Positions 36,624 through 45,800 of a stretch of 64,000 nt of DNA are shown here, in pieces (the first letter of the stretch is position 1; each line of letters begins with the position of its first letter). The notes beneath the pieces were generated by a model. That model did no database searches and had not been told where the DNA came from. It saw only the letters and a list, made by a program, of their open reading frames with translations. The position numbers were made by a program, and so were the translations under genes. The DNA comes from Corynebacterium minutissimum. GTDB taxonomy: Bacteria; Actinomycetota; Actinomycetes; Mycobacteriales; Mycobacteriaceae. Location of the stretch: positions 248,001-312,000 of the forward strand of contig NZ_JSEF01000006.1 of assembly GCF_000805675.1 (NCBI RefSeq), given 5' to 3'.

Positions 36624-36654
36624 GTCCGGGCTGCAGCCAAAAGGGTAGAAGCAA

Positions 36655-38136
36655 ATGACAAACTTTGATTACTCGCAGGTTTCTGAGCTGTTGGGTTCTC
36701 TGCCAACTGGCCTTTGGCTGGAGGGCAGGAACGTCGCAGCCACTGGCGGCGCCACTTTCGAGGTCCTCGACCCAGCAACGGAAGAAGTCATTGCCAACGT
36801 TGCAGATGGCACCTCCGCTGACTGGATGCGCGCGCTGGAGCTTGCCGACGCCGCACAAAAGGAGTGGGCCGGTTTTGCGCCGCGCACGCGCTCTATCATC
36901 CTCACCGACATCTTCAACGCCATTATTGAGCGCAAGGAAGACTTCGCTCGCGTGATGACCCTGGAGATGGGAAAGCCTTACGCGGAAGCGCTGGGCGAGG
37001 TGGCCTATGGTGCTGAGTACATGCGCTGGTTCGCAGAAGAAGCCGTGCGCATTCCGGGCCGCTACTCCCAGTCGCCGGCCGGCAACGGTTCCATTACCGT
37101 CTCCCACACCCCGGTGGGCCCAGTGCTGGCAATCACCCCGTGGAACTTCCCGCTGGCCATGGCCACCCGCAAGATTGCCCCGGCTTTTGCCGCCGGCTGC
37201 CCGGTCGTGGTTAAGCCCGTTGCGGAAACCCCGCTGACCATGCTGCTGTTGGGTGAGGTCATCGCAGAGGTATTCACCCGCCACGAGGTACCGGCTGGTG
37301 TGTTCTCCATCGTGACCACCACGCAGTCGAGCACGCTGTCCTCCGAACTCATGGCGGATCCGCGCCTGCGCAAGGTGACGTTTACCGGCTCGACCGGCGT
37401 GGGCAAGATTCTGGTTCGCCAGTCTGCCGACAACCTGCAACGCACCTCCATGGAGCTGGGTGGCAATGCCCCGTTCCTGGTCCACGAGGACGCCAACCTC
37501 GACCTAGTGCTTGACTGCGCAATGCAGGCGAAGATGCGCAATGGTGGAGAAGCCTGCATCGCAGCGAATCGCTTCATCGTCCACGAGACAGTGGCGGAGG
37601 AGTTCACCCGCCGCCTGACCGAAAAGATGGCTGCTTTCCAGATAGGCCACGGCTTGTCTGAGGGCACCGCGCTCGGCCCGCTGATTAGCGCGAAGCAGCG
37701 CGATGCGGTGGCCGACTTGGTAGCGAAGGCTCTGGAGCAGGGTGCTGTTGCCACGACCGGCAGCTCCAAGCCGGAGGGCAAAGGCTTCTTCTACCCGGCA
37801 ACGGTCTTGGCGCAGCTGCCTGACGACGCGGAGATTCTCCGCCAGGAGATCTTCGGGCCGGTAGCTACCGTGACCACCTTCTCCACCTTGGAGGAAGGAG
37901 TCGCCAAGGCCAACGACACCGAGTTTGGCCTGGCAGCTTATGCCTTCACGGAGAACTTCCACACCGCGGAGTACCTGGCGCACGCGCTGGAGTCCGGCAT
38001 GGTTGGCATTAACCGCGCTGCGATTTCCGACGCCGCCGCTCCATTCGGTGGCATCAAGGAGTCCGGCTTCGGCCGCGAGGGCGGCGCAGAGGGCATCGAG
38101 GAGTACATCTCGGTGCGCTACATCGCGAAGCCTTAA
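36655..38136 (+). CDS. gabD: Succinate-semialdehyde dehydrogenase
   Basis: The 493-residue aldehyde dehydrogenase has the general-base Glu E267 (MELGGNAP) and catalytic Cys C301 (NGGEACIAANRF), plus LAITPWNFPLAMATRKIAPA, FTGSTGVGKIL, EIFGPVATV and the C-terminal PFGGIKESGFGREGG. The GGEAC/AANRF context and length fit the NADP-preferring GabD group. It should oxidise succinate semialdehyde from GabT to succinate. ATG 36655 follows AAAAGGGTAGAAGCAA. A long terminator hairpin follows it, before gabP. Confidence 0.92.
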   Translation: MTNFDYSQVSELLGSLPTGLWLEGRNVAATGGATFEVLDPATEEVIANVADGTSADWMRALELADAAQKEWAGFAPRTRSIILTDIFNAIIERKEDFARVMTLEMGKPYAEALGEVAYGAEYMRWFAEEAVRIPGRYSQSPAGNGSITVSHTPVGPVLAITPWNFPLAMATRKIAPAFAAGCPVVVKPVAETPLTMLLLGEVIAEVFTRHEVPAGVFSIVTTTQSSTLSSELMADPRLRKVTFTGSTGVGKILVRQSADNLQRTSMELGGNAPFLVHEDANLDLVLDCAMQAKMRNGGEACIAANRFIVHETVAEEFTRRLTEKMAAFQIGHGLSEGTALGPLISAKQRDAVADLVAKALEQGAVATTGSSKPEGKGFFYPATVLAQLPDDAEILRQEIFGPVATVTTFSTLEEGVAKANDTEFGLAAYAFTENFHTAEYLAHALESGMVGINRAAISDAAAPFGGIKESGFGREGGAEGIEEYISVRYIAKP

Positions 38137-38142
38137 TACTTT

Positions 38143-38210
38143 GCACCGTTCCAGACACGTTTGGCTCTCAAACCCGCTTCGGCGGGGGCCTTCCGTGTCT
38201 GGAACGGTGC
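38143..38210 (+). terminator. Large hairpin terminator between gabD and gabP
   Basis: GCACCGTTCCAGACACG (38143-38159) pairs perfectly with its complement at 38194-38210, enclosing a nested CCCGC-TTCG-GCGGG hairpin, and is followed by GTTTT. This should lower or block read-through from gabTD into gabP. Confidence 0.8.
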
Positions 38211-38263
38211 GTTTTATAAAGAGCGGCGTCGGCAAGCAGCTTGCGCCTTAAACGGAGGAAACG

Positions 38264-39475
38264 ATGACAACTTCAACTCGCAGCACCGCGGCACCTAAGC
38301 CAGCGCTGTCATTTATTCAAGGCATTGCCCTGATCTTCGGCACCAACATTGGCGCCGGCATTCTGTCGATTCCATATGCAGCGCGCAACGGTGGCTTCCT
38401 TGCGCTCGTCATCGCGCTGCTGGTGGCCGGAACGCTGACCACTATCTCGATGCTCTATGTGGCCGAAACCGCGATGCGCACGAGGGCGCCGCTGCAGGTC
38501 TCTGGTCTTGCTGAGCACTATCTGGGGCAGTGGGGCCGCTGGCTGGTCTTCGTGGCGATTATCGTCAACGGCGTCGGCGCGCTCATCGCCTACGCCTCGG
38601 GCTCCGGCGACCTCATCAATAATATTTTCGGCCTGCCGCCGCTGGCAGGTACGTTGATCTTCTTCGGCTTTGGCTCTTGGGTGATGTACCGCGGCTTGCA
38701 CACCACCGGTGCCACAGAAGGCGCCATTACCACAGGTATGGCCATCATCATTGCCGTGCTGTGTGGCTGGACCATTCTGGGACCTGGAATCGAGGCCGAG
38801 AACCTGTTGGTGCTCCACCCGTTCTTCATCGTTCCTAGTTTGAACCTGGCCGTCTTCTCGTTCTTGGCTCAGTACGTGGTGCCGGAGCTGGTACAGGGCA
38901 TGGACCCGGCGAAGCCGCAGGAGACAGCTCGCGCCATCGTGCTCGGCATGGTGATTACCGGCTTTACGCTGGCACTTGTGCCGTTTGCGGCGCTGGGTCT
39001 GCTGGGAATGGACGTTACTGAGGTTGTTACCATTGCCTGGGGCGAGGCGCTTGGACCGGTCGCGTACTACTTGGCCAATATCTTCGCGTTGGCGGCGATG
39101 CTGACCTCCTTCCTCGCGATTGGCTTTACCACCATGCGCAACGTGCTCGACATTTTGCACTGGGAGGGCAACAACGCGCAGCGTGGCATTGCCGTGGCGC
39201 TGACCGTTGTTCCGCCGCTGGCTATCTCCATCGCGGGTCTTGGCGGTTTCGTCGCAGCGCTGTCCTACGCGGGCGGCTTTGCGGGTGCAATCATGTCGAT
39301 CATTCCGGTGATGTTACTGCATGCCTCCCGCAAGAAGGGCGATCGTGACCCCGGCTGGAGCGTCGGTGCGCTGGCAAACCCGGTGATTCAGGGGGCCATC
39401 ATCGTGGTTTATTTCTTGGCTTTCGTTTATTCGGTTGTTTCGATTGTGGGCTTGGTTCCGGCGGGCTGGGCTTAA
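38264..39475 (+). CDS. gabP: Amino acid/GABA permease (AAAP/HAAAP type)
   Basis: The 403-residue protein has 11 predicted membrane spans with the N-terminal signature IALIFGTNIGAGILSIPYAARNGG of the amino acid/auxin permease superfamily, and FLAIGFTTMRNVLD later. Position directly after gabT and gabD makes GABA the likely substrate, although it belongs to a different family from E. coli GabP (APC); tyrosine/tryptophan-type carriers are relatives. ATG 38264 follows CGGAGGAA. It is separated from gabD by a strong terminator, so it may be made at a lower level or from its own promoter. Confidence 0.82.
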   Translation: MTTSTRSTAAPKPALSFIQGIALIFGTNIGAGILSIPYAARNGGFLALVIALLVAGTLTTISMLYVAETAMRTRAPLQVSGLAEHYLGQWGRWLVFVAIIVNGVGALIAYASGSGDLINNIFGLPPLAGTLIFFGFGSWVMYRGLHTTGATEGAITTGMAIIIAVLCGWTILGPGIEAENLLVLHPFFIVPSLNLAVFSFLAQYVVPELVQGMDPAKPQETARAIVLGMVITGFTLALVPFAALGLLGMDVTEVVTIAWGEALGPVAYYLANIFALAAMLTSFLAIGFTTMRNVLDILHWEGNNAQRGIAVALTVVPPLAISIAGLGGFVAALSYAGGFAGAIMSIIPVMLLHASRKKGDRDPGWSVGALANPVIQGAIIVVYFLAFVYSVVSIVGLVPAGWA

Positions 39476-39810
39476 GAAAATGGCGTTGGCAAGCGCTCCT
39501 GCATAGGGGGTAGGCAGGGGTGTTTGTCAAAAGTATTGCTGGAATTTATTTTTCCAGCCGTGTCCGGCTATCAGTGCAGGTCATAGGGAAATAAAACGAA
39601 CCTTGCGGGACGAGAGCTCTGAACGCCTAATCAACTTAGTGTGATTAGGGTCATATATTTACCAGTGGCTGCTCGGCTAGGAACTGCTACTGTTATTGGG
39701 CAAGGATTTTCCCAGAGATTCCTAAAGTTTTTGCTAAAGAGCTCAGTACGCCTACATAACATCCCGAGTAATTCGATCTCTATGCAAATAGCCAGCCTCC
39801 TCACGTACTT
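39476..39810. other. Intergenic region before the giant surface protein
   Basis: About 330 nt, AT-richer than the flanks, without a gene that I can support. It ends at the inverted repeat and promoter of the surface protein. Confidence 0.45.
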
Positions 39811-39846
39811 TGTTGTCGCTCTGTCTGTTCTACAGTCGCGACAACA
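39811..39846 (+). promoter_or_regulatory. Inverted repeat around the surface-protein promoter
   Basis: TGTTGTCGC (39811-39819) and GCGACAACA (39838-39846) are perfect 9-bp inverted repeats. Between them lies TACAGT (39831-39836), a reasonable -10 element, 34 nt before the ATG. The layout would let a dimeric regulator cover the promoter, or the transcript form a short hairpin. Confidence 0.5.
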
Positions 39847-39870
39847 CCTGAATCAGAGAAAGCATTGGTC

Positions 39871-42800
39871 ATGTCAAAGATAACTTTTCGGGCACCTCGT
39901 TCTGTAACTGCACTCAGCGGGCTTAATTTAAGCGGCCGCTGGCGCATGCTCACTGCCTCTGGCATGGCTGCTGCGCTAGTTATGGGCGGGGTTGTTGCTG
40001 TACCCAACCTCCTCGATAAAGCGCCTGTAGCCCAGGCGGAGACCGCAGCGCCAGGTTCCTCCGAAGAAACCGCCATAAACACCACGGTTCCCGCGGGAAG
40101 CGCCCGCTCCGTGAATGGCTTTGTGGGCCTGCAGACCGGTGGCACCATGCAATCGAACCTGAGCGCTCCAAACGTTGCGCCCATGTCTGGTGTGAAAGTT
40201 TTTGCCCAGTGGTTTGAAAAAGATGGCACCGCTTCGCCGATTTATACCACCACCACCGGCGCTGATGGTGAGTTCCACATCGGCATGACCTCCTTTACTG
40301 ACGCCAAGGGTGTCCGACGCAACTTCGACGCAGACCCCAACTTGCCGGAGGGTGAGAAGCTCCGCATCTGGTCCATCAATCCGGATACCTCACAGTACAA
40401 TCTGCTCTACTCCTATGGCCAAGAGCAGATCATGCCGGAAAGCAACGTCGCCAACACCGAGGCCGGCGCTACCCAGTCCGTGGGTTCTGATACCTACAAC
40501 AACATCAAGATCGCTTACTCGCCCATCGCTAACAACACCGTGATGCACAACCTGGCCGAAGCTGCTACCAACGAGCGCGTGGGCTCATATGGTCAATACT
40601 CCGGTACCGTCTTCTGGAACCAAACCAACGCCGCCGCCGGCGCCCTCTTGTGGCAGAACTACCAGTCCGTCAACGGTATCGACGCCGTGGTTCCAGACGT
40701 CACTGTGTATGGCTCCTACCTTTCTGATTACGCGCTTTCGCGCATCTACGATCCCGCAACCATGGCCGCCATCGGTTACAAGGGCCGCGTGCGCGATGCC
40801 GGCTGGAGTACCGAGCAAGAACTCGCGCTGCAGCAGTGGATTAAGCAGCGGATGGCGGCGGAAGGCCAGCAGAAGTGGATTGCAGAGACCGTCCAAGCCA
40901 AGACCGATGCCGACGGTAAGTACACGCTGCAGTTCCGCGGTACCTGGGGAAATAGCTGGGACAATCGCGGTATTTTGTCCAAGGATTATACCTGGCACAA
41001 CCTGGCTGATTCTGCCGCGGAAGGTTCTTGGGCCAACGGCAACAGGGAGTCGAAGCACGTCAATGACGAGTGGATGTTCTTCTCCTTGCAGGACATGCCA
41101 GGCATTTCCGTGAACACGCCGTTTAACTACAACGGTTACACCGGCAACACCACCAGCAACTTAACCTCCGCCGGCACCTTGGCCGGATGGCCATCTAACT
41201 GGGGCGGTACGCTGGATTACGCCAGCAACATCAACTTTGCGCTGTACCCGGGCAACCTGAAGTTTGACGTCACCCCGTATGACTCTTTCTCCAACGTTGC
41301 TACTGCGGGTCAAGCCATCGAGACCACCACGACGGGCCTGCAGTACGACAAAAACGGTACCGCGCGTTATCAAATCGCGTGGTTCGACGAGGCCGGCAAT
41401 GAACTGACCCAGTACACCTGCCCGCCGGAAGCGCCGGACGCGAGTGGCACGCTTCCTTCCTGCGGTTTTGTCACCGACCCTAACTTGAAGAAGGCCACCA
41501 CTTACACCGCACGTCTTTATTCCGTGTCGTCTTCTGGTGAACGTGACGGCATTGCAATCACGCAGGATTCCTTCACCGTAAAGCCGCTGCCATTGGCTGG
41601 CCACTACGAGCCGGATTACGGTGCAACCACCGTGGCACAGTCCAGCACTGGTTCGGTTGCGGCGCCGCTCTACGATGATTCGACCACTGCGACCACCGTG
41701 GAAACCCTTCCGGCGCCTGCCGGTACCACCTACAAGCTGGCTGATGGTGCCCCAACGTGGGTAAAGATTGATGCCCAAGGCACCATTACCGCCACACCGG
41801 GCACCGACGTTGCGCTGGAAGATTACACCGTCCCGGTCATCGTCACCTACGCCGATGGCTCGACCGACCTCGTCAATGCCAAGGTCACGGTCACTGACGG
41901 CATCCCACCGGAGATTGCGCACATCGATTCGCAGGCCCTGGAGCTGGGCAAAGACATCGCGCCGATTCAGGTTAAGCCGACGGATAACGTCGGTGTGACC
42001 AGCGTTGAGGTCAGTGGCCTGCCAGATGGCGTCACCTACGATCCTGCGACCGGAACCATTAGTGGTACTCCGTCGGCCACCGGGGCGTCGACAGTTAACG
42101 TCCGCGTCACCGATGCCGCCGGAAATGTCACCGAAACTGCATTCAGTATCAACGTCGTGGATTCTTCCGCGCCGGTTCTCACCAGCCCGGATGCCACCGT
42201 CCCAGAGGATAAGCCTGCTTCGATTCCGATCAAGGTGGACGATCCTAAAGCCTCCGTCACCGTGGAAGGTGATATCCCGCCGGGCATGACCTGGAACGAG
42301 TCAAACAAGACCCTCGAAGGTACCCCAACCGAACCGGGCATCTACACGGTCGCCGTATCGGCCACCGATCCCCAGGGCAATAACTCTGTATCCAACCTGG
42401 TCGTTACTGTTACCGACACCACGGAACCGACCATTGCCAAGATCAACGACGCCACCGCAGAGGCTGGCCAACCGATCACCGCAATTCCAGTAGACGTCAC
42501 CGATAACTTCGACAAGTCCGTCAGCAACGTTGTAGTCGCGGGCCTGCCACCGGAAGTGACCTATAACCCGGAGACCCATCAGATCGAAGGAATCCCGCAA
42601 GCACCGGGCGAGTACCCAATTACGGTGACTGCGACCGATGCCGCCGGCAATACCACGACGCAGGAATTCCTTCTCAAGGTAGCCGACACCACCGCGCCGC
42701 AGGTAGATAACATTGCCGATGCCACCGTAGAAAAAGGCGCTAAGCTGGACCCAATCACCGTGACCAGCAATGAGCCGAACTCCACCTTTGCTGCATCCGG

Positions 42801-45800
42801 CCTACCAGAAGGCGTTTCCATCGACCCGAACACCGGCATCATCTCCGGCACCCCAATGGTCGAGGTAACAAGCCCTGACGGCAAGGTCTTCCCGGTCACC
42901 GTCAAGGTCACCGACCCATATGGCAACGTCACGGAGAAGACCTTCAACATCACGGTCACCGATACCGTGGCGCCGGGCCTGCGCCCGCTTCGCGACGTCT
43001 CGGTTCCTGAAGATCAGCCGCTCAACCTGGAACCTGTCACCAGCCCGGACCCAACCGCGAAGATCACCGTCACCGGCCTGCCCGAGGGCGTTACCTTTGA
43101 TAGCGAAACGGGGCTCGTCGAGGGCACCCCGACCACTCCGGGGCGCCACATCGTGACGGTCACCGCGACCGACCCGGCTGGCAACTCCACCAGCCACGAC
43201 ACCGTCCTGCTCGTGGGCGATGCCACCGCGCCTACCTTCGAGGAGCCGAAGGATCAGACGATTAACCAGGGGCAGCCCATCAAAGACATCGATCTGATGA
43301 GCCTAAACCCAGCCGACAACGCCACCGCACCGGAGGATCTCACCTGGACCGTCACCGGCCTGCCCGATGGCGTGACCTACGATCCCGAGACTAAGAAAAT
43401 CTCCGGCACCCCGAAGGAAACCGGCTCTTCCGTAGTAACCGTCACGGTTTCCGATGTTGCGGGCAATACAACGACTCAGACCTTCGTCATTGCAGTTAAC
43501 GATGCAACGGCGCCTGTCATCACTCCGGTGGAGAGCGTCAGCGTCCCGGTGGGTGACCAAATCACTGAGATTCCGGTCGCTACCGATGATCCGAACGCGA
43601 AGATTGAAGTCACGGGCCTGCCTGATGGCTTGAGCTACAACCCGGAGACCAAGAAGATCGAGGGCACCCCGACTAAGCCGGGTACCTATGATGTCGTCAT
43701 TGCGGCAACTGATGAAGCAGGCAACGTGTCCCACGAACCGTTGACCATCACCGTCGAAGACAAGACCGCCCCGGTCATCGATCCGATTGAGGCTCAGGAT
43801 ATCGCTCTGAACGAGACGATTAAGCCGGTCGTGGTTTCGGTAAATGATCCGGATGCCACCGTCCAGGTCGATCCGGAGACCCTGCCAAAGGGAGTTAGCT
43901 TCGACCCCGTGGCCAACACCTTTACCGGCCGCCCAGAGAAGCCGGGAACCTACACCATCAAGGTCACGGCTACCGATGCCGCCGGCAATACCTCGGAGCC
44001 CGTTGATTTTGTCATCACCGTCTCCGATAAGACCGCGCCGCAGATCGACCCGATTGTGGATCCTTCCGTTCCGGCGGATTCGCCGATTTCCCCGATCAAG
44101 GTCAACGCGGCCGACAACGTGGCAGTGACTGACCTGACCGTGACCGGTCTGCCGGATGGTCTGAGCTATAACACGGATACCAAGCAGATTGAGGGCACCC
44201 CGACCACGCCGGGTACATACGAGGTCACCATCACTGCGAAGGATGCCGCTGATAACACGACAACCGAGGTCTTCAACATCAACGTCAATGACGCTGGTGC
44301 GCCGGTCATTCAGCCTCTTCCCAACAGCACCATTGCGGCGGGTACTAAGGCGGACCCGATCCCAGTCCCCGTGGATGACCCAACAGCAGAGGTCACCGTT
44401 ACCGGTCTGCCGGACGGAATGGCCTATAACCCGGATACCAAGCAGATTGAGGGAACCCCAACCACCCCGGGCACCTATGAAGTAACCGTGACGGCGGTTG
44501 ATGCAGCGGGCAACAAGGCTATCGATACCTCGACCATCACCGTCACCGATGCCCAGGGCCCAGCGCTGGACAAGATCAGTGACCAAACCGTTGCTGCCGA
44601 CACCGCCATTACAGATATCGATGTCAAGGCGGATGACCCCGATGCAGAGATTTCCGTAGTTGGCCTGCCAGAGGGCGTTCAGTATGACGCCACTACCAAC
44701 AAGATTTCCGGCACGCCAACCACCGCGGGCACTTACCCAGTGCGCGTCCTGGCAACCGATGCAGCCGGAAACTCCTCCTACGTTGACTTCACCATCACGG
44801 TCAGCGATTCCGCTGCTCCGAAGGTCGAGCCCATCGACGATCAAGAGGTAAAGAAGGGCGATGCCATCGCTCCTATCAAGGTAGTCAGCGACGATCCGAG
44901 CGCCACCGTGATGGTCACCGGCCTGCCTGATGGTCTCAGCTTCGACCCAGAAACCGGAACCATCTCTGGAACGCCAACCACCGCTGGTGAGCTGCCTGTC
45001 ACTGTGAACGTAACCGATGCCGCGGGCAACACGACCACGGAGACCTTCACCATCACCGTCGTCGACCCTGGAGCGCCGGTTCTGGAACCAATTTCGGATC
45101 AGACGGTGAAGTTGGGGGATCCGATTGAGACGATTCAGCCAACCCCGACGGATCCGTCGATTGATACGACGATCACCGTGACCGGGTTGCCGGATGGCGT
45201 GACCTATGAACGGGAAACCAACACGATTTCGGGTACTCCAACCCGCGCGGGTGACTTCCCCATCGTGGTCACCGTAACGGCCACGGATGCCAACGGTAAG
45301 TCTTCCGTCGAGCAGTTCACGATCCACGTGGTCGATTCTGCGGCGCCTACCTTAGACGGCGTCGCCGATCGGACCGTCAAGGAAGACACCGAGCTTGAAC
45401 CGATTCACATCACCTCGGATGACCCGCAGGATACCCTGACCGTGACTGGCTTGCCTGATGGCGTTCGGTTCTTCCCGTCCACCGGCGAGATTTCCGGCGT
45501 GCCAACTACTCCGGGCACCTATACTGTGACGGTGACCGCCACCGATGCGGCAGGTAATACTACCGAGAAGCAGCTCACCATCACCGTAAAGGATGCAACC
45601 GGTCCGCAGGTGGATCCGATTGCGGATCAGGCTGTCGATGCCAATACGCCGATTGAAACGATTCGGGTCTCGTCTGATTCGGACACGGATAAGGTAACGG
45701 CCTCCGGCCTGCCGGATGGCGTGAAGCTTGAGACCGTCGACGGCGTTGCCACCATCACCGGCACCCCGACCAAGCCGGGCACCTACGAGGTCACCGTGAC

